Shown: positions 23,858-37,339 of the stretch, in pieces
How positions within the stretch are numbered: position 1 is the first letter of the stretch
Layout of the letters: each line of letters opens with the position of its first letter
NCBI GenBank assembly: GCA_014529385.2
Contig: CM043961.1
Coordinates: forward strand, 9,922,978 to 9,986,977
Direction: 5' to 3'
DNA: 64,000 nucleotides
Origin: Adiantum capillus-veneris
Taxonomy: Eukaryota > Streptophyta > Polypodiopsida > Polypodiales > Pteridaceae
The notes under the pieces: generated by a model
The model's database searches: none
What the model saw: the letters and a program-made list of their open reading frames with translations, nothing else
What the model was told of the DNA's origin: nothing
Translations under genes and position numbers: made by a program

Positions 23858-23954
23858 TTGAGAGTTTGGACATCAAACAATCACCGTCACTTTAATGCTT
23901 CTAGATTTGATCACTCTCGAGTCTGTACATACTCTCTTTCCCAATCACTTTGTG

Positions 23955-24086
23955 GAATAAACCTCAGCATAGAGCATACAACATGTGGAATCTCTCATTA
24001 ATCAACCTCAGCATAGAGCATACAACATGTGGAATTTTCTACCATACATGATGTTTAACCTTTGAGGACAATAATACAATCTATCC

Positions 24087-24121
<35 letters not shown>
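23955..24121. repeat. 42-bp tandem duplication, LINE-tail-like block and (CT)n
   Basis: The phrase aacctcagcatagagcatac occurs at about 23962 and 24004. The sequence tttgaggacaataatacaatctatc at about 24060-24084 resembles the 3' end of the LINE at 47511-47550, and like it abuts a (CT)n array (24089-24121). Confidence 0.55.
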
Positions 24122-24125
<4 letters not shown>

Positions 24126-24585
24126 AGTGGGAATGCTACGAGCCTTATCTTGCTTGGAGACCTTGCCAAACATATTGCCCCTAAGGATATCAAGGCTAAC
24201 TTACTGACAATATAACCTTTCTTACAAGTGCTTCCTTTCTTACAAGTGCTTCATGTGAGCATCAAGATTCAATTAACTCTCCTTGCTTGGTTTGTACACA
24301 TGTTATCATTTTGAGGATGTGTCCATATAAACGACCGACGAAACAATAAGAAGATTCTCTTGAAAGACCTCAAAGATCGAGGGTAGAGACTCTGTAGTCC
24401 TAGGTTTTTTTTGAGACATTGAGAATGATGATGATGATTATTCTCGCTTTTAAATTACTTCATACAATTTTTAGCCGAACAATTATATTTTTGTACCTAT
24501 ACATTGTATCAGATCCACCAAGATTGCATTGGTTCTCTCTCATATGTGATTTTGGACTTTTGCAGACGTTCAATATAACATTTCA

Positions 24586-26003
<1,418 letters not shown>

Positions 26004-26321
26004 ATGGCTCAACAAGAAGTAGTAGAAGAACTAGTTGCTGAGTTAGCCTGTCATCTTGAAGGAATGATCGTTTGGCTAAAGAAACACTTTTATGTCTTTG
26101 GGAGAGAAAGGCCACTGATACGCATTTCAAGAATAGTTACAGATGACACTCAATGGTGACCCGAGAATATGGCTTTAGTGCTTTTAAAGGAAACCTTAGA
26201 TCCAATTGATTATTACAAAGTAGTTTTCCATGATGAAAATTGTATATCTCCAAGCATTTTAAGTGATAGGCTTGCTGTGATTAAAAGCCTTATTCCGAGC
26301 AAGAAATTATGTCTTGTGTGA
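26004..26321 (+). pseudogene. Unrecognised 105-codon frame with one internal stop
   Basis: From ATG 26004 the frame reads MAQQEVVEELVAELACHLEG and stays open for 51 codons to TGA 26157-26159. It then continues in phase for 53 codons (DPIDYYKVVFHDENC) to TGA 26319-26321. An acceptor-like tatgtag precedes the ATG. Its place upstream of the Tnp2-like gene suggests an N-terminal or companion exon of that element, but I do not recognise it. Confidence 0.35.
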
Positions 26322-26516
26322 ATGTATGCATCACCTACGTTAAAAGATCCAACAAGCGTGTTCACATCAATCTTTTATTGTATGTGACTCTCTAATTATA
26401 AAAGTTGCACAATTTGACATTAGCATCATGTACATGTAGTCCATTGCTCCAATCTTCTTGCAAAGTATTACTCTGAGAATGTACATACAATCCTTTTGCC
26501 ACCTTTGAGTGGGTCA

Positions 26517-26765
26517 TTCACATATTGACACATGCATGTTATTAATAAAATAGTTTTGAATGCACGGTGCTCATTCTTGTAAATATCTAATTTGTATCTG
26601 TGACTTAGAGTATGTGGTACTACAGCCTTTTACTCTAACCTTTGAATGGTTCATTCGCATATTGACACATGCATGTTATCAATAAAATAGTCACGTTGCT
26701 CATTCTTGTAAATATCTAATTTGTATTTGTGACTTAGAGTATGTGGTGCTATAGCCTTTGACACT
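26517..26765. repeat. Tandem repeat, two units of about 130 bp
   Basis: catattgacacatgcatgtt starts units at about 26519 and 26657. Both continue through gctcattcttgtaaatatc and gacttagagtatgtggt. A third, older copy is at about 25926. Confidence 0.8.
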
Positions 26766-26831
26766 AGCATCATGTGTAAAAGTGGTTTATGGGTCACTAT
26801 AGTCCGTGTAACCATGGCTCATGAAATTTAG

Positions 26832-29322
26832 GTGATACATGCATACATGGATTCCACCTCCAAGACTTTCAAGTGTGCATGCACGTATAAATGTGCATTT
26901 ACATTGGAAGGATATCAAATGTTGAGCAGAAGAACCTTTTTTCAACATAGAAAACAGGAGACACTCCATAAAGTTCACCCAGATGCCCATTACAACAGAA
27001 ATTTTGAAGCCCTTCAGGGTCAATTACCTAATGTGAATGAGCTTGATAGTACACCACCTCTCGAGAGTGCATCCAACAATGACACCACATGAAGAATGTG
27101 GTGTACATGTTCTGCATTTTTCTATGGTGGAAAATATGTTGGGAAAACAAATTTTTTTAGGCATGCACAACTAAGGAGTGTTGCGGGCAGTCTAGTTGGT
27201 GAGCTTGGGTTTGTAAATGGAGATGATGTGGAGGCAAGGAACTTTGATGACAATATACCAGACATGGAACCATCAGGTGCTTCTTTGAATGTGGAAGAGG
27301 TCTTTGAAGAGGGCATAGAGGTGAGATTGGCATGTGCAACCAGAGCAGGTGAAGACTGCCAACGACCTTCTCGTCGATCATGCACCGCTTGGAATTGCAA
27401 TTTTATCAAAGATCATTCAATTTCAGACATTATGGGATGAATATTAGGTTCCCATTAGCGGTCAAGATGAAATGCTTCGTCTACTATTTGGTGACATGGG
27501 TGGGGCAAAAATAGGCAAGCATGACTCCACTAGAGGAGATCCAAGCCTAAGAAAAATCTTGGTTCGACTTGAACATGATTGGGATGGTTTTTTCTTTGAT
27601 AATTATAGGGTGCCTGCTTGCTGGGAGCGATTGCAATCGCTGTTTCAAGGGCTTGGTATGGTACAACCTCTTCGATACAGAGTCTGCATGGGTGAAGAAG
27701 GGAACCACCATGAGCCAGAGCTCCTACGCCCAAGCAAGGAGGACAACTATGAAGGATGTAGTATGGAAATTTGTGCATGCATCACTAATAGTAGAAAAAG
27801 GAAAGCGAAGCGTGATTGCTTGGCATGTTATGAAAGGTGCCCAAGTTGTCAGAAGCCTCGCAACGAGACACTAGCCTTTGATTATCTCCCAATTGAAAGA
27901 CAGATTGAGTAAGTCTTTGTGTCATGGCATGCTCTCCATGTGGAGAAACCAAGACAAGTAGTTGGGAAACCCACCTGACCTACAACTGGAGCTTATCCAT
28001 GATTTTTGGGATGGTGCAAAATGTCGTATAATCCAGCACTTTTGGGACCCACATCAGACATTTGAGCTTCCAGTTATCTGTACAACCCCAGGGTGTAAAA
28101 AGGTGTGCGCAACATTTCTTCCTTCATCCTGTCCGTGCAGGATATTCAACAAGGGTGGAATGAGCAGACTCAAGAATATATTTTTGCGTGTAGAGATTGT
28201 CGTGTGTAGTCTCTAATAACAGATTGATTGAGGTATGGTTTTAGAAATACTAGCATGCTATTTTTATTTGCTTTTTTTTCATTTTTTGAGTATTTTCATA
28301 TGGCATAATAATTTTCCAGGGAGATCTCCGTAACTTCCTAGCACTTCTATTGCATTGGGATGGGTTCCAATCCTCTCTCACCACACAGAAAGACAGTGGG
28401 TTTGTAGAAAGACAGTGGGGTTGTAGAGATAGAATTTTTGAACATGGGCAAGTCTTCCAACATTAGTGTACTCCCATTATTGTTCCTCCCATTTAGCTCC
28501 AAGAAAGTACCCCGAAACAATAGTGGTCCATTTGGTGCTTTTATACCTCTTATGGAGAAATTGCAAGACTTGTTCATGTCACGAATAAAAGTACACTACA
28601 ACTATGATGTCAACAAAATCTTCAGCATGGGAACTGAATGGCAACAGACATGCATATTACGCGGGATGCTTATGATGGTTAGTGGAGACCATCGTGCCCA
28701 TTGCAAAATAGGACTCTTCAAGGACAGTGGCAAGGAGGGTTGTCGAAGAGACAGGCCCAAAGCAGCTCTTGATGCTAGTGATCCAATGTATAGAGGGCGA
28801 TATGTTTATGATGATAATAGATGACAAGCAAGATATCCACCAACAAAACGCTCCATTTTGGAAATGTCCAATGCAGTAGCTCAAGCCAGAAGAGCAACCT
28901 CTCAAACTCAAAGAGAGACTAATCTTGCATATGCAGGACTATCTGGAGAGTCAGTGTTATGGAAGTTCTTTGACTTATATGGCTTTGACTTGTCACGTGA
29001 CTTGGTGTATGATACAATGCATGTTCTTCCATTAAATATGTTTAGTAAATATACATCAAATGTCATGCGAAGATTGCAAAATGAATCGAAAAAGAAGGTG
29101 GATGAATGTAGCAAGCTTGTATACAAGCTTGCACCACCATCAATTCACAATGGCAGGTGGCCACACACTCCGAGCAAGTACTTTGAAGGTTTTAAGGTAG
29201 ATGAAAATCAAAAATTTGTTCAGTGGTGTTTGTCGTATGTATTGAGTGTCATCAACGAGGTATCAAGACCCATGTATGAGCTTGGTCTTGATCTCCTAAT
29301 AGACATTGCCCGCACATTTTAA
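26832..29322 (+). pseudogene. Tnp2/KDZ-type transposase remnant
   Basis: Consecutive plus-strand pieces follow the order of this DDE transposase superfamily. A Cys/His segment reads CTCSAFFYGGKYVGKTNFFRHAQ (27102-27170). Next is CPSCQKPRNE...FDYLPIERQIE (about 27840-27910). A block near 28470-28560 has LLFLPFSSKK...PFGAFIPLMEKLQDLF. The segment MLMMVSGDHRAHCKIGLF (about 28668) corresponds to the second catalytic-aspartate region. AGLSGESVLWKFFDLYGFDL and VYDTMHVLPLN (about 28935-29030) correspond to the conserved D-x-MH box. Stops and frame changes are frequent. Introns such as 28230-28320 (ttttccag end) are likely. It differs from the CACTA family at 30-54 kb. The superfamily call is fairly sure; subfamily (CACTA or KDZ) is open. 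Confidence 0.6.
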
Positions 29323-29369
29323 AATTTTAGTCGTGAGAAGGGTTGGACAAAGGAGAGTATCAAAATGAT

Positions 29370-29660
29370 GCGATTAGATTAGATTTAAAATTAGATTAGA
29401 TCTAGATTTATGTTCGATTTAAGATTAGATTAGATTTATGTTCGATTTAAGATTAGATTAGATTTAGGTTAGATTTTAGTGCATGTCAATGAAGGCGCTC
29501 TTTGCCCAAAGAGTAAACACTAGTTACACAACAATATGTATATTCCCATAAGAATCTGACACCTGTTAACTCACACACTCACCATATTCAAATAACCATG
29601 AATCACCACATGTTCAATTAGGTTAGATTTAAGATAAGATTTTGGATTGAGTTTTTATAT
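29370..29660 (+). repeat. GATTAGATTTA array
   Basis: Degenerate tandem words gattagattagattta and gattagatttatgttcgattt (two near-perfect units at about 29395-29460). The complementary form (aaatctaatctaa) occurs at 47880-48160, 48575-48720 and 53640-53860 inside the nested CACTA elements, in the same position relative to the transposase gene. Confidence 0.85.
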
Positions 29661-29739
29661 TAGAGTCTACCTTTGGGATTACGGTAAAAAAATTAGAGTT
29701 AGACAAATGGTGATCCCTCTCTTTCTCTCTACGGATGCG

Positions 29740-30068
29740 ACCTTAAGTTGGAAAGCTTTCAACGACATGATACTCAGATTGGAGGCCAACATGTAATGTG
29801 CTAAGTAATCTCTCGAACAAAGATCTACTATGAAGAGATGTTAAGATGTTGTGAAATGCTACAGCTAGAGAAGAGGCAAGGGGGCTTTGTCCACTACATG
29901 CACTATCATGTAGACGTAGGTGTGTAGATCTCTCGTACCCAAAAATATAGGCATTGACCAATAAAGATGAGATTATAACCCGACGGTTCTGATCTGCGTG
30001 CACCTCTAGACCAAGGTGTGCGGGGATTGGACATGACTAGAGAATGTGAGGTAGTTTACAGTGTGAAC

Positions 30069-30133
<65 letters not shown>
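29740..30133 (+). repeat. CACTA 5' region, copy 1, with (GA)n
   Basis: The block 29745-30065 is the reverse complement of 47609-47850 and 52704-52950, including the phrase ggttataatctcgtctttat on the opposite strand. A (GA)n tract (30072-30133) follows, then the transposase start, as in the other two copies (where it is CT on the plus strand). Confidence 0.85.
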
Positions 30134-30137
<4 letters not shown>

Positions 30138-30196
30138 GGAGGATTCCAATAGAAGATTAAATTTATGTCCAGATTATAAGGTTTTTACCCTCATTA

Positions 30197-32383
30197 TGAG
30201 TAGTGACGAGGATGTGGGGCCGTCCAACCGAAACACCTATCTCAACAAGGATCCTATGTCCTTGTAATCAATGCAAGCATGCTGTGTGACGGAAAAAACG
30301 CGTTTCTTTGCAGTACATTCGTAAATTTGGCGAGTTCGATCCATCTATTATAGATCGAGTTGTTGCCAATTATAACTAGTCGGACTCTGAAGCTGGCCAA
30401 CAGGCAGCAATCTTGCAACCCAATAGATGTATTTGCAAGCACTTTGGTCAAGCAGCATACGTGAGGCCACAAGATGTAGCCTCTGATAACTCGGAGGATG
30501 ATCATGCAGACCACATTCCCAACGAGGCAATGTTTGAGCCCGAGATTGATGAAATGATCGAGACGATCATGGATTCAGAAAGGCTTATCTATGATGATAA
30601 GAAAAGTGAAGCCGATACTCCATTGTATGATGGAGCACGTGTGTCTAGATTGAAGGAGTTCCTGGTTCTTCTCAACATGTAGGCAAATTTTTGATGGAGT
30701 GACACTAGAGTCACAACGCTTTTCAGGTGATCTATTACAATGTGTTTACTTTAATAAAAAACTATAGATGTATAATGATCTGATAGATTACTTACACAAT
30801 TGTACCGCATTTTTTTCACTATGTAGATTGCTCAAAGAGTGCATACTACCAGCTGGTATTGTGATGCCAGATTCTAGAGAGGAAGCAAGAAAGATCTTAC
30901 GAAACTGCTTGAGGATGGATTACAATTCGATTCACGCTTGTCCTAATGATTGCATTCTTTTTAGAGGGGAATACATAGACATGGAGAAGTGTCCGAAATG
31001 CGATTCCGAGAGATATCGAGTAGATCTCCACGGAACAAAAATTCCACAAAAGGTTTTGCGACATTTTTCTCTGCTTCCTAGGAGAATAAATCTTTGGATG
31101 GCGTGCTACGGAATCCTTGCAGATTGCGCAGCCTGGAAACATATAGACGAAACATGGTCGGATTTTGCCAGGGAAGCTCAAAATTTGCGCCTAGGCCTAG
31201 CTATGGATGGCATAAATCCATTTGGTCAAATATCAACATCTTACAGTGTATGGCCCGTTGTCATCGTCAACTACAACATTCCCCTGTGGTTGACTACCAA
31301 GAAGGGGCACCTATGGCTAAGCTTGATTGTGCCGGGGCGGTATAAAGTAAAGAATGTGGATGTGTATCTTCGTCCACTATTGGAAGAGCTACAACAATTG
31401 TGGATTGGCATGAAGTGGTGGATATGAGCCGACACACAGGTCGACAGAATGCTTTGATCTGAGGCATTCTAATGTGGACCATGCATGACTATCCCTGACT
31501 AACAGAATGCTCAGGTGGTTTACACTGAAACTCAAACACTGTAAATCTTGGTTTTTCTTAAGCTTATCTATTGTCATGTGTATACATGCAAGGCTTCAAA
31601 CAAGCGGATACAGAGCATGTGTCACATGTGGACCTAGACTGAATGTACGTCAGGCGCCCTCATTGAAGAAGCAAATCTACGAAGGTCATCAAGCGTATTT
31701 TCCAGAGAATCATGTGTTACACGACGGCTTTTTGGGAAGAGAGCCACCGAGGATGTCTGCATAAGCATGGTTAGAGCAGAAGGAGATGTGTGATAACAGT
31801 TTGTCCCCAGGGATGAAGAGACTCTCTCTATGGTACGAGTTACCATATTGGCCCCGACTCATGATCTATCACTTGCTCGATCCAATGCACATATTCAAGA
31901 ATGTGGGGAATCTGCTATGGGACCATCTAACCGGTAAGAAAGATACTTTAGGAGCCAGGGTTGACCTTAGAAATGTGGATCGTATGGAGCAATATTGACC
32001 GCAGACAGCACCCGAAGGATCGATAAAACTCCCTAAAGCGCCTTGGATTTTCACAGTAGCCCAAGAACGCATTCGGTTTATGCGGACCCCCATTGGCGTA
32101 ATGCACTCGCTCCGAACGGTGTTTGACTAAAGAAGGGAGCTTACCGGTTTGAAGTCACACGACTGGCATAAAATGTGTCAGGTATGTTTGAAGTGGAATA
32201 TATCATAGTGGAAATTGTGTAACAAATTTGTGTGTGGACTTTAATATCATTGCTACACGTGTTTTGTAGCTTATTTTACCGGTGGCCACTGAGGGATGTT
32301 TGTCTCTTGACGTCCGTAACACAATCTACAAACTTGGGAAGTTGGTGCAATGGATCTCACAAAGGAGATCAATGTAGACTCCA
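30197..32383 (+). pseudogene. CACTA Tnp2 transposase, copy 1 (truncated)
   Basis: The frame begins ATGAGTAGTGACGAGG, matching the inner-element gene on the other strand. The N-terminal Cys-rich associated domain is frameshifted. 30413-30682 matches the acidic region (YVRPQDVAS, MFEPEIDEM). After an intron (about 30728-30826), exon 2 (to 31427) carries CPKCDSERYR, GLAMDGINPFG (first catalytic Asp) and LSLIVPGRY, and here the frame is better preserved than in the inner copy. Later pieces hold YRACVTCGPRL, SLWYELPYWPR and LLDPMHIFKN. Homology to the inner copy stops at about 32383 inside the DUF4218 region, so the gene lacks its C-terminus and 3' end. Confidence 0.8.
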
Positions 32384-33014
32384 TATATTTAATATCCTTG
32401 AATGGTTTGAGCTCTAACATAACTTTTTTGATGCAGTTGAATCAAAAGATGATGGATATGATGCATACTAAAAAGGCAAAAAAAGATTGCACCAAGAAAA
32501 AGGTAGTTGTTATCTATCGCCCAAATGTTCATAGTAACTGAACTTTTATGCTTTCAATTTTCTATGCATGCAGAGTGTACTGAAGAATGTTCTTAATGAG
32601 AGTGTTACTCTTCTAAACACAAAAGCCTTCAATGAACTCTCAAATGGGCATGAACATGTAAGGAGATTGACTTTAGTTGTACTCATCTTTTGGCATGGAT
32701 TAAGCTCTTTCAATTAAGTAGTGACTTTTTACAATTGAACTTTTATTCAGGATATGAACTTTGATAAAGACGACCAAGAGACCATTTTAATTAAGTTTTT
32801 GGAGGTTCCAACAGTGGATGCATTATATATTACGCTAAAGGCAAGTTTCAATCTAGCAAAGCGTAGTATGGATTTCACAAGAGATCGTCAAGAGCAAAGT
32901 GTGGATGGCATGCGCTCATCATTTATGGTGTACCTTTTGGCCACAAACAAAGTTAGAATTTTCAAATGTGACTCTTCTCCACTAAGTATCGATGATGTAA
33001 TTGTGGTTGAGTGA
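32384..33014 (+). pseudogene. Unrecognised exon-like segments after the CACTA truncation
   Basis: Three short open segments look like exons: about 32434-32540 (QLNQKMMDMMHTKKAKKDC), about 32575-32658 (NESVTLLNTKAFNELSNG) and about 32751-33014 (MNFDKDDQETILIKFLEVP ... SSPLSIDDVIVVE, then stop). The last two are separated by a credible GT...CAG intron (32659-32750). They are on the same strand as the Tnp2-like remnant at 26832-29322 and could be its displaced 3' part, or captured gene DNA. I do not recognise the protein. Confidence 0.35.
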
Positions 33015-33505
33015 TGTTATGCTAATTTATTTATTTTAATGTAACCTTGAGACCCGAAGAAAGGGTGAACTGTTTTCAATTATTAAATTTATGACTTAGA
33101 TTGAATTCTTCAAAAAGCTATTGTGAGTTACTCTTATACATTGTTCTTTTCTTATGAGCTAGTTTCTGTTCCAAATACCCATGCATAATGAGTTTGATGC
33201 AAAGATTTAATTTCTTTGATGGAAGATCTACGACACGTTTGTGAGATTTGTTATTATAATATTATTATTTTAATTATAAGATCAATAAATTTGTATATAA
33301 TAAAAAAATTGAATTTATGTTATTCACATATGTGACTCTTTTTGTGTAGCTATTGTATTAACTGTGTATATAAAACTAACATGAATATTACTATATGAAT
33401 TTTCTTCCGTTCAAATTACATATGTTGATCAAAAAGCTATATAGTTTTTTTTTCGTGTGTGTTGGTCAAAGAGTTACATAGTTTTATTATTTAGATCCAT
33501 TTTAT

Positions 33506-33508
<3 letters not shown>

Positions 33509-33588
<80 letters not shown>
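33509..33588. repeat. (AT)n microsatellite, 80 bp
   Basis: Perfect AT array in a very AT-rich stretch (33015-33640) that shows no gene. Confidence 0.98.
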
Positions 33589-33592
<4 letters not shown>

Positions 33593-33641
33593 AAAGATTC
33601 CGTTTTTACTAGTTTGGACTTTTCCTACATATGTTCAAGTT

Positions 33642-33830
33642 TTATCTAAGAAAATCTTTTTTTTTGCTATGTAGGAATTGAATTACAGTTCCTTCTATTG
33701 CCTCATGGGCTGCCCTAATGAGACGTGTGGCAGTGGGAGTATGCGTATCCGCAAGCTTGTTGAAAGCCCGCATGAAGTCGGAGACAATATTGAGCAGTGG
33801 GCCTTCAGATGCAAGTTCCCACTCCATGCT
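33642..33830 (-). other. Unrecognised short open frame
   Basis: A 61-codon minus-strand frame, MEWELASEGPLLNIVSDFMR ... EAIEGTVIQFLHS, has protein-like composition. I do not recognise it. Upstream on the same strand lie two short CT arrays (33869-33888, 33931-33959) and a 10-bp hairpin (ccattccctc/gagggaatgg, 33888-33923). Confidence 0.2.
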
Positions 33831-33927
33831 GGCTTGACACTAAGCCACTACTAGCCTTGATCATTCCCTCTCTCTCTCTCTCTCTCTCCATTCCCTCCAT
33901 TGACACTAAGCTCGAGGGAATGGAGTG

Positions 33928-33959
<32 letters not shown>

Positions 33960-33961
<2 letters not shown>

Positions 33962-34618
33962 CCCGTGGCTAGCTGTAGAGGTTGCACTGATGGGCGCTGT
34001 GGAGGGTTAGAGAGTTGGTGGCGGCCGGCCCCATGGCAAGGGCCTGGACCCAGTCTTGCCAAGTTTTGATGAGGGCACCTGCAATAGTAGCATGACACAA
34101 TCCAACTCTATTATCGGACAGAGTTTTGTGCCGGCTTTGTGACCCCGGATGTTGTCAGTCTTAACGTGGGTAGATTAGTGCTCAAAAAAACCTGAGGTTT
34201 AGTGTAATCCATCTCTCTTTCAATAATTTGAAGCTAGCTAGGAAAAAACCTACAACTTTTGGAGGCTTTTAATGTATTTTTTCAAATTATCTCCAAAATT
34301 CTCAAAAAGAAATCTCTAAATCTTTTGCACTAAAGGTTTTCCAAGTCTTAGGAGAAAAGTTTCTTTCAAGTCTATATCTGGATGTGGGTAAATGCTTTGG
34401 CGAATATGCGTAGAGAGAGAAGGCACACAATGTACAATGTGGCTTATGCGGCATGGTTAACAAATGTGAGTAGAGAGAGAAGGCACTCACGCACACAACA
34501 AATGTGAATAGAGAGAGAAGGCGCTCAGGCACACAACAAAATCTACCCAGATTCACAATAGAATGTTAATGTACGTAATGACGATCTCTACACACACACA
34601 CAACACACACTCACACAC

Positions 34619-34707
<89 letters not shown>

Positions 34708-35087
34708 ACATGAGTCATTTGCGAAGGCTTTTAGTCGTTAGAGAGAGAGGTAGATCATACATTCTCAAGTGTACATAGAGACTTGATAAAACATTACGAT
34801 CAAGACAGAAGCTAGACCAAAGAGAGATTGAGATAGATTCATTTGGGTCATCCACATGGGCCTCATCAAAACTTTGTGCACTCATGCATCTGCTCTCTCT
34901 CCTCTCTCTCTCTCAACCTTTTTCTAACAGGTCAATGGTGCAAAGATGCTAGCTCCATGGCAAGGCCAATTGTGGCCACTAGTTAAAGATAACCACTCAA
35001 GGTCTCACGTCACGTCTGAGCTACCACCTCTGACAAGTAGAAAGGGTTTCGTTGGCATAGTCCGAATGGCGAAAGCAAGACCTATAG
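33960..35087. other. No recognisable gene; contains (GA)n 34621-34704
   Basis: Anonymous DNA. Three copies of a short phrase, gagagagaaggc(a/g)ct, occur at about 34408, 34471 and 34512, followed by a CA-rich tract and a long GA array. Confidence 0.6.
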
Positions 35088-35522
35088 GTTAAAAAGTACA
35101 TTTCTCTGTTAGTGTGGCTACCATTAGCTAGCAACCCATCCTCGTCCTTGAGCTGCAGGCAATGTAGTCAGGCATCCTCGCCCTTGACGAGCGGGCAATG
35201 TAGTCGGACATCCTCATCCTTGACGAGCGGGCATTGCCCTTGAACGGTGGCTTGTAATTAAGTTGCCAGATACCTCAAGCTGGTTGCCAAGCTAAACCTC
35301 GAGCTTCGGTACACATCAAACTCAAGCCTCAACTGGAGGTTAAAAAGCGCATTCATTGCCAAAAACATGCAAGTTAAAAAGTACATTTCTCTGTCAGTTT
35401 GGCTACCAACAGCTAGCAACCCATCCTCGCCCTTGCCCTTGAGTTGCGGGCAATGCAGTTGGGCATCCTCGCCCTTGACGAGCGGGCACTGCCCTTGAAC
35501 GGTGGCTTTGCAATTAGTTGCC
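35088..35522 (+). repeat. About 285-bp tandem repeat, left part
   Basis: Unit 1 runs from gttaaaaagtaca (35088) to 35372. Unit 2 starts with the same word at 35373 and is cut at 35522 by the outer CACTA element. Units contain gcatcctcgcccttgacgag and cttgaacggtggct. Unit 2 resumes at 54498. Confidence 0.85.
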
Positions 35523-35745
35523 CACTACAAGAGGTTGTGTGCACTTGTGCCGCTATTAGCGACGGAAATACATTGGGTTTTTATACTTCCCGGCGTCGCT
35601 AAGACCGTCGCTAACAGTGTTGATACGAGAATGTCGCTATGAGCGTTGCTATATACGACACTATATAGCGATGATCATAGCGACGTTTATAGCGACGCTG
35701 CAGAGCTTTATATAGCAACGCTCATAGCGACGTCCGAGAGAAAAC
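35523..35745. repeat. Outer CACTA terminus with TAGCGACG subterminal repeats
   Basis: TIR CACTACAAGAGG, then many direct and inverted copies of tagcgacg / cgtcgcta. These are the usual kind of transposase-binding sites near CACTA ends. It is closely similar to 36916-37140. Confidence 0.85.
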
Positions 35746-35800
35746 CATATTGAATGTTTCAATAATTGAGTAAACCTAAATGAATCCAAGATAAACCCAT

Positions 35801-36028
35801 ATTCACCTTTGAAAGAAAATGCAAGCTTAGATATAGACCCAAAGTAGTCACCCACAAGACAATATAACCATTAACTCCATCAACCATAGTATTGTTTGCA
35901 GAATAAAGATACAAATTCACCTTTGAAAGAAAGTGCAAGCTTAGATATAGACCCAAAGTAGTCACCCACAAGACAATATAACCATTAACTCCATCATCCA
36001 TAGTATTGTTTGCAGAATAAAGATACAA
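35801..36028. repeat. 114-bp tandem duplication
   Basis: attcacctttgaaagaaa starts both copies (35801 and 35915). They differ at only a few sites and lie inside the outer CACTA 3' region. Confidence 0.95.
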
Positions 36029-36239
36029 AACTGACAAAAGTAAATTGATGAAAGTAAATCAATGACAATTGTACACATCATAGGCAAAATCACTTGATTG
36101 TTAAACTTTGCAAATGTAATAGTTACAACACCATTCTCATTATTGAAAAAATATACATGGTTTTCCAATAGTTATAAAAAGACGTATAAACGTCATCTCA
36201 TGATACATATGCTATGACAAAAGGAAACTAATGCTATCT

Positions 36240-36915
36240 AGCTACGGCTAGACTGACGTCGTCTAATCACACGTCTCATCGCGTCCAAGCGACGTATCTG
36301 TCGGATTCTGCAAAAAAAAAACACAATAAGACAGCTTTCTGTAAGTATAAACATATAATTTATAAAAAAATACAACAAATAGAAAAGAGTAAATCCTAAT
36401 ACTAACCATGCCGCCGCAAGAACTTAGAATGTCCATCAGGGCGTTTAAGCCCTTCCTGCCTGCGTACTCGCGCTCGTACGGTGTGGGGTCACATCCTGTC
36501 TTGGCCAATGTCAAAACATACAAAGAATCCATTATGTTAGAATTTAAAAACCCTAAATCCTAAACTGTCAAACCTAAAGAGCAATCCGAAAACACTTACA
36601 AAATCGGCCTCAAATGATGCCCACCCGCCACTCCCCAAGTGGTGCAAGCTCCCTGCCTCTACTCGCGCTTTGGCTACCTCCTTTTGTTGCTTCCACTTGT
36701 CGGGATTCTCGTGCACTGCTTTCTTCGTATTCTTCCAATCTTCTTTGGCCAGCCAACCTGGTCTGTTCCACCCATGCTTAATTTCTTTTTGCACTTCGGA
36801 ACGGTTGTGCTCGCAGTATTCGCACATTCAAATCTTCATCAGGTCTTCATTGAAGCGGTCATCTCATGTTGAAACGGGAAACTCGTCATGCAGCATGCTC
36901 ATGACTCTGTCTTTT
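36240..36915 (-). pseudogene. Outer CACTA Transposase_24 gene, 3' exons
   Basis: Minus-strand exons read CEYCEHNRSEVQKEIKHGWN, then WLAKEDWKNTKKA and GGWASFEADFV. This is followed by a GTAAGT donor, then DPTPYEREYAGRKGLNALMD, an intron, and a short last exon ending near 36260. They match 37340-37915 of the inner element. The 5' part of the same gene lies at 49695-50355, so the inner element inserted within this coding exon. The Transposase_24 (Ptta/En/Spm) assignment is by motif; its role is DNA binding or transposition accessory function. Confidence 0.75.
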
Positions 36916-37140
36916 CACTACAAGAGGTTGTGTGCTCTTGTGACGCTGTTAGCGACGGAAATACACTGGGTTTTTATAACCCCCAGCGTCGCTAAAACCG
37001 TCGCTAATAGTCGCTATATAGAGACGCTCATAGTGACGGTCATAGCGACGGTTATAGCGACGTTTACACAGAAGTCTATAGCGACGCTCATAGCGACGCT
37101 ACAGAGCCATAAATAGCGACAGTTATAGCGACGCCCGAGA
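36916..37140. repeat. Inner CACTA 3' terminus with subterminal repeats
   Basis: TIR followed by at least ten agcgacg/cgtcgct words in both orientations within 220 bp. Confidence 0.88.
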
Positions 37141-37339
37141 GAATTTTTTTTTGGTGACAGGGCATTGAATGCCCTGCCACCCATCAACCATATTGTACTT
37201 GATTCACTTTTTTAAAAAAGTGCAAGGGTAGATAATAGACCCAAAATAGTCACCCACAAGACGCATTGTTTGCAAAATTGACAAGCGTAAAATTGACAAT
37301 TGTACACATCATAGGCAAAATGAATTTCTCATCGCGTCC

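Noticed and set aside
33642-33830. Faint resemblance to a lipid-transfer (GLTP/ACD11-like) helix
   Set aside because: Only general helix composition matches; no diagnostic residues and no neighbouring exons.
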